NCBI GenBank assembly: GCA_010645155.1
Contig: JAAGOF010000197.1
Span: forward strand, 115,533-179,532
DNA: 64,000 bases
Source of the DNA: Tigriopus japonicus
Lineage: Eukaryota > Arthropoda > Copepoda > Harpacticoida > Harpacticidae
Direction of reading: 5' to 3'
Each line of letters begins with the position of its first letter. Positions within the stretch are counted from its first letter, which is position 1. The notes below the pieces were generated by a model. It saw nothing but the letters and a program-made list of their open reading frames with translations. It was not told where the DNA came from and ran no database searches. Below, one piece after another: positions 49,048 to 59,174 of this stretch. Made by a program: the position numbers and the translations under genes.

Positions 49048-50328
49048 CCGGGCCGGCGAAAATAATTTATACATTTTTAAACTACATTTTTTGATTGGTT
49101 GTGTGATTAAAAACCAATTTTTGCGATAATCAGTAGCTGACAACTTCCTGTTTCCGTTGAGCTGCTTATTGACAGCGTGAGACAACCGAGCACTGAGATG
49201 GAGACGAAAAGAATCGAAGTGGCCGCCCTCATCTGCGCCGGCACCCCCATCTCCGACATTGTCAAGGTCACCAAGGTCACCAGGATGACGGTCTATAACA
49301 TCCGCAAGCGCATAGAAGCCGGGAAAGACCTCAATAATGGCCCTCGAAGTGGCAGACCGACCAAGTTGAAGCCAGCCATCGCCATGGCGGCCTTCAAGGC
49401 CAAGCCCACCATGAGCTTCACGGAATTCGCCAAGAAGAAGAAGGTGGCCAGGTCCACGGTGGCAAAGGCGGTCAAGGCCGCGGGGGGGAGAAGTCCCAGA
49501 GGCTCATTGAACGACCTCTACTCACTCCACGGCATCAAGAACTTCGTGTTGAGCGTTGTGGTTGACTCCTGAATGATCTTAAGCACAATGGTGACAGTCA
49601 TTTTCTTTTCGGATGAGAAAACGTTCACGGTTGACCCCGTCTACAACAAGCAAAATGACGGGGTCGTGGCCTTCAAGGACACTCCTGAGGCCATCCTCCA
49701 CGTCTCCAAGACCTAGCACCCGGCCTTGGTGATGATGTTGGGCGTCATTGTCTCCACGGGGGACAAAATGCCGCCAGTTTGGTTTCCCACCGGCTACAGG
49801 CTCACAGCAGCGGACTACTTGGAGGTCTTGAGCACCAAGGTGATGCCATAGGTGTTGAAGACTGTCATGAAGTCAAGCAAGTCGATATGGGTATTTCAAA
49901 AAGACGGGGCACCGGCTCACACAGCCAAATCGTTCAAAACTGGATGGCCGCCAACATGTCCTTCTGGCCCAAGGACTTCTGGCCGCCCCAGAGCCCGGAC
50001 CTCAACCCAATGGACTACAGCATGTGGTGGCATGTTGAGAGAAAGGCCTGTAGGATTCGCCACAGCAGCGTGGACGACCTGAAGGCCTCTGTCGACAAGT
50101 ACTGGAGGTCCATGAGGAAGAAGTACATCTCCGACACCTGCAAGGCCTTCCGCGCCCGCCTTGAGGCCGTCATTGCCGCCAATGGGGGTCACACCCATGA
50201 TTAATTACCCTAATTATAATTATCTATAACTTTCATTTAAATACATTATGTCTAATTAGTCTAATTAGCTCAATAAAAGCTAGATTCGGATTGGTATCAA
50301 TTTGTATAAATTCTTTTCGCCGGCCCGG
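49048..50328 (+). mobile_element. Tc1/mariner element, copy 2 (1281 bp, decayed, different family)
   Basis: TA flanks (49046-49047 and 50329-50330) and nearly perfect 26-base inverted ends starting CCGGGCCGGCGAAAA and closing AATTTATACA. The element is GC-rich inside AT-rich DNA. Ends and protein differ from copy 1, so it is a separate lineage of the same superfamily and, by my count, has the same length. Confidence 0.88.
49198..50204 (+). pseudogene. Mariner-like transposase, frameshifted
   Basis: The ATG at 49198 opens a helix-turn-helix region (VTRMTVYNIRKRI; GRPTKLKP; ARSTVAKAV). The frame is lost near 49570. Catalytic motifs follow in shifted frames: IFFSDEKTF, FQKDGAPAHTAKS and QSPDLNPMDYSMWWHVE. 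Stops lie at about 49715 and 49849, and a further frame change near 49930 leads into a C-terminal piece ending at 50204. Counting across that shift gives about 36-37 residues between the last two Asp, but the break makes this uncertain. Non-functional as read. Confidence 0.83.
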
Positions 50329-51203
50329 TATAGACGAGGAAAAGCTCAATTAATAAAAGAGATTTCTCGATATGCGAATGTAAACTATTGATTTTTGTTT
50401 GTAAAGAAGCAATTCACAGAAGGTGATCTGTGGCGCAAACCAACTTAGCAAAGGCATAATTGACTCTTGAAGCATAGAAATGCTCGACAAACGTACATTA
50501 TTGAATTGTTAAACACCTACAGTTACGTGAATCTACGTGGCACGTCGATGTATAATCAATACACATCAGTAAACGATCCAACATACGTGTACTACGAATG
50601 ACTTTGACCAAAAACCACTAGAAAATGAGCAAACAGACTCGGTGTACATAAACATTGAGTATTTTCAATTTACCCGTGGTGATATAACAATCAAAACTGG
50701 ATACAAAAACACTTGATAAAAGGCTAACCCTCAATAAAAGAATATTTGGTTGCTGACTGAGATTCACATTTCATACATAGAGTCTCTTGAGCAGATCTGT
50801 GACGTAATTGTAACTTCGTAAAAACGCAATTGCAAATACATTTCCAAGTTATTGCATTCTATTTACTTACATTTGAAATCAAAGTAATTGTAAATAATTA
50901 CATTTCGGCCAATGTAATTGAACATTTTCAATTACAGATTACAATTACATTTTCAACGAAAAAACAAGCTTTGGGTTGAAACATCATGTATCTATCATGA
51001 ACCTTATGCTGATGACATCTGTTAGCTTGCTCTTGGAATGCAGGTCACTTGTTCTAGAAACGTCACTGAGATTAACCGTCTCCTCCTTATTTGCGTAAGA
51101 GGGAGACGGAACGATTTAAAACGCAATTTTGACCACTTAGCAAAGTATTTTAGACCTCAAAAAAATCCTGTCCTTTAGTTCTTTTGACCTTTGACCCCTG
51201 CAT
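50329..51203. other. Intergenic with TAATTG-type repeat patch
   Basis: No gene. Positions 50810-50965 repeat the AATTGTAATTACATTT words of the hAT-like repeat in the IR-B intron (8924-9070), so they are probably a truncated relative. Confidence 0.5.
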
Positions 51204-51428
51204 CAGGCGTCGGCAACCGCTTTTAGGTCAAGGCCCACCAATTTGACTACGTTGTTAAGGGCCCACCTCACAGACATTGGTAGGTCCCGGGGCCCACAAA
51301 TTAACCATCAAATAGCTTTGGGCCCACGAGCACAGAACTATGGACGGCTCTCGGGCCCACTATTTTGGACTTTCCCCATAGCTCCTAGGCCCACATGTGG
51401 GCAGCGGCCCCACGGTTGCCGACCCCTG
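51204..51428. mobile_element. hAT-type MITE, CAGGCGTCGGCAACC ends
   Basis: A 225-base element whose ends CAGGCGTCGGCAACC and CAGGGGTCGGCAACC pair inversely with one mismatch. The body is rich in GGGCCCAC. The flanks CCCTGCAT and GTCTGTAT match at 5 of 8 positions, an eroded target duplication. It is similar in style to 12339-12554 but a distinct family. Confidence 0.75.
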
Positions 51429-52083
51429 GTCTGTATTCTTATTTTCAACTCATCTGAATCTAGGAATCGAAAATTTACTTTCTATAACCTCATATGAATG
51501 TTTAAAAGATGCTATGGGTGCTCTCTTGTGATCTTTGCAATACTAATATTGGCAAGGCGTCAGTTCGTTTATCTGCAACGTCTGAATAAGTACCTTATAT
51601 AGTAAAATAGATTTTAAAAGTAACAACATCAATTTGATTGCAATGTTCACCATAAAAGAATGTCTCGATAGACTGATGATTGGCCGCAAAAAAATCTTAT
51701 TAGGGGTACTATTTTCGGGTTTGCTTTCAATACATCAGATCTCGATTGGAATCTGCACGCAATTCCTATTTCATAACAAGCTAATACAAGTCATGCTCGA
51801 AAAATGTAAGGATCTGATGATAGCTCATTTTCCTCTGACAAGCTAAAAATATGTTCCTAATTGCAAATGCTGTCAATGCTTGGCCACTAACCACTTATTT
51901 GCTTATCTTTCTGCTTTTATTAATCGTAAATTCCTTCCCAAAAAGCTCCCCGTAATGTAGAAAAAACCCGCAGACATTTTTATCGACAAAAGCAATAACT
52001 TTTAATTGATCGTCAGCCTGCTTCTTTTCGAGGGAGAGGCGGAATGGCAATGTTTGTTCATTAACATTGTTTGGCCTAATAAA
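51429..52083. other. Intergenic, no gene seen
   Basis: AT-rich sequence. A 70-codon frame at 51634 has a hydrophobic start but no recognisable domain, splice continuation or paralogue in the window. Confidence 0.4.
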
Positions 52084-52513
52084 AGAGTACAGTCATAAAG
52101 TGCGCCATCTAGTGGATTTCATGCGGCAACAGCTCGCCGTTCCCATGATACACATATTTGTGAAGATTGCAATTGTCATTCATCAGTTCTGGACAAACTA
52201 AAGTGCCTCAAATGTTGACTGAGTATTGTTAATGGACCTGTGGTGGTTTTTGGTTGAAATTATTAGTGAAATCCCTCTCAAAATGGCATGGAAATCTGAC
52301 TATTATAAAGGTGATTTAAGCATGATATATGTCAAAATTCATCAGAAAAACACTAAGGTATCATTTGGAGTTCGGCCATCAACATTTTAGGCACTTTAGT
52401 TTGTCCAAAACTGATGAATGACCGTCGCAATCTTCAAAAATGTGAGTATCATGGGAACATCGAGCTGTTGCCGCATTAAATCCAATAGATGGCGCACTTT
52501 ATGACCGTACTCT
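52084..52513. mobile_element. Foldback/MITE copy with AGAGTAC..GTACTCT ends (430 bp)
   Basis: Both halves pair over at least 160 bases: AGAGTACAGTCATAAAGTGC, GGCAACAGCTCG and GGACAAACTAAAGTGCCT recur inverted on the right. It belongs to the same family as 884-1413 and is followed directly by a truncated sibling. Confidence 0.78.
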
Positions 52514-52521
52514 GTCTAGGC

Positions 52522-52892
52522 CAGAGTACATTTTTTTTTTTTTGAAGATTGGAACGTTTTTTTGACAAACTAAAGTGCCTAAAATTCTCTCCAAGGAATT
52601 GGAACTCCAAATAAAACTCTAGTGTTTTTCTGATGAATTTTGGCATAGATCATGTCTGAATTACCTTTTCAGTAGTCAGATTTCCATGCCAATTTGAAAG
52701 GGATTTTTTTCAATAATTTCAACTAAAAACCACCACAGGTCCATTGACAATACTCAGTCAACATTTGAGGCACTTTAGTTCGTCCAAAACTGATGGTTGA
52801 CCATTGCGATCTTCAAAAATATGTGTTTCATGGGAAGTGCGAGCTGTTGCCGCATGAAATCCACTAGATAGCGCACTTTATGACCGTACTCT
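52522..52892. repeat. Truncated foldback sibling
   Basis: The right half is complete (TGCGAGCTGTTGCCGCATGA.. GACCGTACTCT). The left end is reduced to AGAGTACA followed by a T run. It forms a head-to-tail pair with 52084-52513. Confidence 0.65.
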
Positions 52893-53284
52893 GCTCTACC
52901 AGAGCACTTGGCCTGTCTATTTTCCTTTCATCGTTATTGAGAGGTGTCATTTAAACTAAGTTACGAACATCAAGTCATTTCTAGAGCGTCTCTCGCAGAC
53001 TTGTGATGTTACTGTAATTGTAATTACATTTCCAGGCAATTTTAATGTACAATTGTGGTCTCATACTATGAAAAGGCAAAATTTCATTACGAATTTGACC
53101 ATTCTTGTTTTTAGCTTTATAGATCGCCTGAACTTTTGTGATGAGTGTTGAATTAGATTTATTTTTCAAATCTAAAAAAGTCTTCCCAAAGTTGGCACTT
53201 TTAAAAAGATAAAAAACGAGCATGTTTTCAGCAACCTGAATATTTTAGGTCAATGTCTTGAAAGAAAGAGCAAATAAAGGCTAA

Positions 53285-55225
53285 AAGTGAAAAAAGGCAA
53301 ATCTTACTTATAAATCTACCACTTCGTGTACGAGATTGCTTGAGTGAAAAGGACAACATTGCGCACAAAATTCTTGCTTTCCATTAATTCCAAATTTCTT
53401 TGAGTATAAAAACTTAACTTCTTGAATGATTTTGCATGTTGAAGTGAGATGAACAATGTCAAGAGGGTTAAGATCATTAGCGAATGAATCAAGAATTTAA
53501 GAAAAAATACTCATACTACATATAAATATCAGGCAAGAATAGAGTGAACTTAAATGATTGTTAAGGTAATGCAAAATCAAGGATCATGAATTGGTGTATT
53601 TTGAAGTGCCGAGGGTAACTAAGCATACAGTTGGATCTAAATTTAAGGGATTATTTCCTTGGGGGCGGATTTGTCATTACATAAATGGTCACCAAATTAA
53701 AATGACTTGAATCAAAGGATTTTTGACTGAATATTTATGACAACACTGAATGTTTTCATGAGGATGAACCTGATGAGAGTGAGCAGGAGATGAACCAAGA
53801 GATCAAGATTACCAACAAGGAGGGCGTGGCAAAGCTATGGAAGCATGTACTATTGCAAGGATCTCGGAAGACCTGGATGCTTTGCCATTGCCAAAAGCAG
53901 CTTTTTGAACTCTGAGCCAATTTCAACAAAGTCTATTCAAACCAGTTGTCCAAGTCGTCATTCAAAGTTCACATGCTTTAATTTCAACTTGATCAACTGA
54001 AATATATGGCAATGAGAGTAACTTGAAACCTAGAGCAATGGGCGCTCTTCCAACCAAACATATACCTACCTAGGTATATACCTATAGTCATTCTTTTGGG
54101 CTATTGTAGGGTCAATTTGTCTCTTGCTTCTGTGCATAAGTACTGCGAATGTTACAAATTCAAAAACATTGTTTCTAGCAAGTGGATGAATGAATGATTC
54201 AGCCAACGACATCCTGAAGTGCTGTCTTATCAATTTTATCAAAACAAAACCATATACTTGAATGGGATTCAGTTTATGAAAAAAATTGATCGCTTGAGGA
54301 GAGGCTCCCATGTCTTACGTCTTCCTTGATATAATGTATTTATAGAATCGCAATTCATAGACATGTGAAGAAAAATAAAACAGAACAGAAAGAAGAAAGA
54401 ACAAATAGGCATTGGAGGCTTGATTTTTTTCATTTTTCAAATAGGAAATTTTTCTTAAGAGTGCATGAAAAAGGAACAAAAAGGGCCCTCCACATATGCT
54501 CCAAATCCAACTTTTGATGGGAAGTAAGTGGTTTGAAATTTTGAAGCTCAATTGAAATGGACAGGATTATTACGATTTCATAACTGTTACACACAAGTTT
54601 GCTTCATGATAGAGTATGAAACTAAATATGTAGCTGTGCAAGTATTTGATTTAGTTCAGTTTTCCTTCCTTTTTCAAAGTGTAATCTTGAATGATTAAAT
54701 TTACATTGACACTAGTTTATTCATATACCTGCTTCAACATGTTACAATGCACGTGTGTGTTTGATTCTCAATACTCTAATATTGAGACAAATCCTTCTTT
54801 GTAATTTTGGATGACATATTTATGAAATAACTTGATTGGTGTTATTTGAGACACAATAAAGTTAGGAAAGGAATCCCCTTTTTTGTGTGCTGATAAAGAA
54901 AATTTTCTGTTGTCCTCCAAAAAATGAATACAATTCAAGCCTCCAAATTTCCTTGTTTTTCTTTTTGTTCTGTTCATTTGTTCACAAGTCTGTGCATTAC
55001 AATGCATTCATCATGCTTTACCTTAACACGTAGCTAACAATAGCAACCCTCTTGGCATTGTGTTTCTCATTTCCACATGCAAAATCATTCAAGAAGTTAA
55101 GTTTTCATACTCAAGGAAACTTGGAATTAATGGAAAGCAAGAATTTTGTGCGCAATGTTGTTCTTTTCACTCAAGCAACCTCGTACACGAAGTGGTAGTT
55201 TTATAAGTAAGAGGCAAAAATGAGG
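53285..55225. mobile_element. 1.94-kb element with about 155-bp inverted ends
   Basis: 53285-53445 (TCTTACTTATAAAT.TACCACTTCGTGTACGAG.. CATTAATTCCAA.. CTTAACTTCTTGAATGATTTTGCATGT) is repeated inverted at about 55075-55225. The interior is AT-rich and has no long frame. This is probably a non-autonomous DNA transposon; the exact ends and target duplication are not resolved. Confidence 0.62.
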
Positions 55226-56067
55226 TACCAAAAAAAGCAAAAAAAAATACCCAAAATTTTTGTGTCCGTTTTTGCAGTCCCTAATAACTACAAAACGCAA
55301 TTTTTGAAGCCCCTCCCACTAAGTACAGGCACGATTTATGAGCTTTGTAGACTAATCACGCTGCGCTAAAATCGTTGCAAAAATTCCATGATCTAAAACT
55401 CAATTTGAGTCATCATGGTCATGCAAAAAAAACCAGAGCCTTGCATTATTTTTGATTACGTTGAAAGGTAGTCAAGACCTCGAAAACGGGTAACACTGGA
55501 AGCAGATGGTCCCTAGTGTCGATTTAAGGAACAGTTTAACGAGCTTACCTTTCTAATCGAGTGATCCCGATCATTGCGACGTTCAAAAATGAAACATCAT
55601 TGGCCTTATTGGCCTTTTGCTGAATGCGGTAATCTTAAGTGGGAAGAAAACAAATCTTTATGTTAGTATGCACGTTCTTTTCGCATTAAATTCAAATGGG
55701 ATCTCTTGGTGTGTTAACAAAATGCATTGTCTTAACTATTACTTTTATTCAATTCAGATTTGTTTTTGAACAAAAAGAATTTTCAACACACGGATGTTCA
55801 AATTCAGGCGCCTTTTACACGTAGATCAAGATTACGATCCATTCGAAGACATCAGTGGAATGAGCAATGATTGGTTGGGATCAATTATTGCGGGAAATTA
55901 CAAAACGCGTTACTTTTTTTCGTAGTTGTAGGCTCAATTTTCAAATCAATTTTAGATGTCTCTGAGTGCAGAAATGTATATTTTGAGGGCATAAAAGGCC
56001 ACGACTCGTCTCAGGTCATTTTATTCGCAAATATTTGCCATCCATGTGTGGAACTATTTGTTTCACT
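55226..56067. other. 5' flank of PAN-kelch gene 4
   Basis: No exon supported upstream of the signal-peptide exon. The frame at 55871-56095 lies out of phase with it and has no assignable content. Confidence 0.4.
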
Positions 56068-58283
56068 ATGTGGAACCTTTTCTTGCTGTTTTTGATAAAA
56101 GAGGTTCACGGACAAATTGGTGCAGATACAAATCAGTTAAAATACAGACCCGTTATGATGAGCCCATCCAGCTTCGATACCTTTAAGATTGGTGAAATTG
56201 CTTTTGAAAATGGGTAAACCGTCTAATTGTCCCAAGAATAAAACTCTCACCAAAAGTAGCAAATTCTGATGGTTTTTGTCAAATTTAGTTGCTTTTAGAT
56301 GGTTCCGCAACAAATTGCACCTTTGGTGTTGTATTTTTGCTTTCATTATTGTCATTCAGTGAAAAACTAAAAAAAATCACAAGAAATGTCCAACTTTTTT
56401 ATTTGCTATTTTTGTGATTTTTATTGCACAACAAAACTGAGTTAAAAAATAATGCAAAATAATGTTTAAGTTCTTATGTCTTTTATTAATTTCTTGTTTT
56501 TTATACTTTTGAACATTTGTCAAATTTTCGGCCAAATTTAACATATTTTAAGCCAGTTCTCGCAATCGAAGTTAAAAAGCGAAATCTAATTGACAAAGTG
56601 ATCGTACCCTGTTAGTAATTTTGATCAAATTGAGTGCAACAACTTTTGGCAAACGTAATTGCAACTTTTTTAAAATATAAGCTGAAACTTAAGACCTAAA
56701 GCAGAGCAAATTTTTTAAAGCCCTTTTTAACGCATTCATGTTTTTTTTCTTCAAATTTTTAGATCGACATCTTATTGTGCGGCTGAATGTGCCAATTCAA
56801 AAATTTGCTCCAGGTTTTTGTTTGACGGACAAGGGTGCCATCTCCTCGAACATTGGCGGTTTTTAAAAGAAGATCAAGAAAATGATTCCTTCATTGAAGT
56901 GCTTGAACTGATCACATCAGGTAAGAATGGGAAACGATTTTAAGAGTTATTCAAAGATATCTCTTTTATTATATAATAGCGATGCACCAATGAATGGGCT
57001 CTTAACCGAGACTGAAGCCATTATTCAGGCAGTTCTTGGTAGCTCAAACTTCCTTCGCAATAGGCAAAACCGAAACCGAGACTTTCGGCCAAAATCTCTT
57101 ATGGTCTGTCATTGTTACAAAATTACGTAAATATTAGTTTACGGGTATATGTTACATGTATTTAAGAAGTTCAGTTCAAAAAAACTGCTATTATTCTTGA
57201 AGAAGGCAGAATTGCCGCGCAAACAATCGTGTTAACGGGAAATGTAAGTACCTTCCAACATGGCGGGGGTTCTAGCCCCGCTGTAAGCAAGGAAAATTTA
57301 TGCCTTGTGTAAACAAATCTTGAAACTAAATTATGAACATGAAATACATTGGTGCTTCAATTACTCTAATTCAATAACATTTAAAATTCAATCCTGCTCC
57401 CTTTTCAGAATGGTCCCACGTGATGATCATCGGGGGAGAAGACCCGGATTTTGTTTCAAATAAAGTAGAAGCGATAAATTTGGAAACCATGAAGCCATGC
57501 CCAGCACTTAACAACTTACCAAATGGCCGTTATGGAGCTTCAGCCTTTTTCTTGGCTGGAAACGTTCTTTGTGCTTTTGGAGACGGAAGTGGTGGGCTAT
57601 TTTACTACGGGGCTCAGTTTGATGTGCAATCACAATCTTGGGAAGATTTTGGTAATCTTGATGGCGCTGAGGTTTTGTATTCAGGTTTGGCCCAAATCAG
57701 AGATTCGTGGGTTCTCCTAATTAGTGGAAAATATTCCCCTAACACATACATCATACATTGGAATGGCACCATTCTCCCTGGACCTCCTCTGCCTATTCAA
57801 ATTGAGAAACATTGCGCCATTGGAGTAGATAAAGATCATATCTTCGTTGCTGGAGGTTATAATTCTTCACATTCTAACAAGGAAACATATGTTCTCAAGT
57901 GGTCAGATCAGGTTTGGGTTCCTCAACAACCAATGATTTCTGAAATCCCCGATGAAAATTCTTGCGAGGCTTACTTGGACGACGACAATGAGATGAATAT
58001 TATTGTGGGTTCGAACACGTTTGAAATATTCAATTGGGCAACTCGTTCTTAGAGACCGGGTCCAACGTTGATGACCGATCCATTCCAGGGCAAATTCACC
58101 AGATACAATGGTCTGCTCTACTTGTTTGGAAGATCACAAAGTACTCCATTATCAGAGGGAAATTGTGTATATGCGTTTGATCCAAAAACTGAAAGATGGT
58201 CAAAAGTAACAGTGTCTCCACTTTTGACAGGACGAGACAGTTTCGGCCTTGTCAAGATTCCAGTTGGAATAATTGATTGTTAG
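56068..58283 (+). pseudogene. Secreted PAN/Apple-like and kelch-propeller gene 4, with an in-frame TAG at a conserved Trp (3 exons)
   Basis: Exons 56068-56213, 56763-56920 and 57409-58283, phases 2 and 1; the split codons are Gly and Glu. Start ATG 56068 gives leader MWNLFLLFLIKEVHG; ATG 56044 in frame is an alternative. Exon 2 holds the PAN-like YCAAECANSKICSRF (C-x3-C-x5-C). Exon 3 holds a six-blade kelch region (MIIGGEDPD; VLCAFGDGSG; WVLLISGKYS; HIFVAGGYNSS; IIVGSNTFEI; LYLFGRSQ). Residue 316 is TAG (58050-58052), preceded by NWATRS and followed by RPGPTL. Paralogues have Trp at this place (NVWIDGP, SQWILGP, NQWHNKAP). After the TAG the frame stays open to TAG 58281 and covers the last blades; AATAAA follows at 58355. 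If the TAG terminates, the product is 315 aa and the propeller is incomplete; if it is an error, an allele or edited, 392 aa. The linker exon of genes 1-3 is absent. Confidence 0.78.
56975..57115. repeat. Degenerate 'TAGTGATGGACC' MITE remnant
   Basis: In intron 2 of gene 4: GCGATGCACC, GGGCTCTTAACCGAGACTGA, AAAACCGAAACCGAGACTTTCGGCC and a GTCTGTCATTG end recall MITE copies a-c, internally deleted and strongly diverged. Confidence 0.45.
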
Positions 58284-58354
58284 ATGGACCAATACCTGGT
58301 TGTAAATCTGATGGTCCAAAGGGATTGATTTTCTCTTGGTGTCATTTTATGGCT

Positions 58355-58360
58355 AATAAA
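58355..58360 (+). promoter_or_regulatory. Polyadenylation signal AATAAA of PAN-kelch gene 4
   Basis: AATAAA 72 bases beyond the second stop (58281-58283). Its place suggests that the transcript includes the kelch sequence after the internal TAG. Confidence 0.5.
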
Positions 58361-59174
58361 CAAGTTTTCTTCATTACAAAATATTCGACCCATTTGCAAT
58401 GATAAAACAAAATAATCAGCCTCAATCTAACTTACCTTTTGAAAGGGTTTACTAACTATATGTCAACTTTCAGAAATGAAGTTTCCTTCAGCATAATTTT
58501 ATTTTTTCATGCTTAACTTGATTTTGAAATCATGATAAAAGTTGAGATATGGCTTCATAAAGCAATAACATAACTTACGCAAATTTGCTGGATAGAAATA
58601 CAAAGGCTAGAATGGGGGAATATTTTGATGCATTAGCGATTGGCCACAACGGTATTCAAACTCATCGAATACCCAGAATGGACAAAAAAAAGTAATCCAT
58701 TTATCAAAGGAGTCATTAAAAGACTTTAATACGTATCATAGACGAACTTGGGATTAATTTGGAAACATATCGTGTTGTGTGAGCGCTCCAACAATGCCTC
58801 ACTCTTTAATAACTTTTCAATCTGGGTTTTACACAAGCTTGCACATGAAGTAAGACTGCATTGTTCCTTGCTGATTATTTTAACTGGGGATAATTTTATG
58901 GAATGACAGATGCATTGTGAAATCATACTCAGAGTAATCTTATTGCACCAAAGCTTAACCTTATTTTGTAGGTTAACCTTTTTTTAGCTTTGTAGCATGA
59001 TGAGTAGTCGCGAAGCCACTGAACGTTTAATGAATAGAGAGATGTACTTCATACTGATTTTGTATTTAGCATACAAAAGCTTATATAGGGGTGAGGGGTG
59101 AGCAGCGCAATGATGGTGAGCGTGCAGAGCACAGGTTATTTTTATGTTCAGTGAGATAAAAAAAAATGCAATTT
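58361..59174. other. Intergenic, no gene seen
   Basis: AT-rich spacer between gene 4 and the second long-TIR element. Nothing recognised. Confidence 0.45.

Noticed and set aside
57250..57290. GGTTCTAGCCCC hairpin as a tRNA or riboswitch-like element
   Set aside because: Only a short GC hairpin in an intron of gene 4; at most a weak B-box resemblance.
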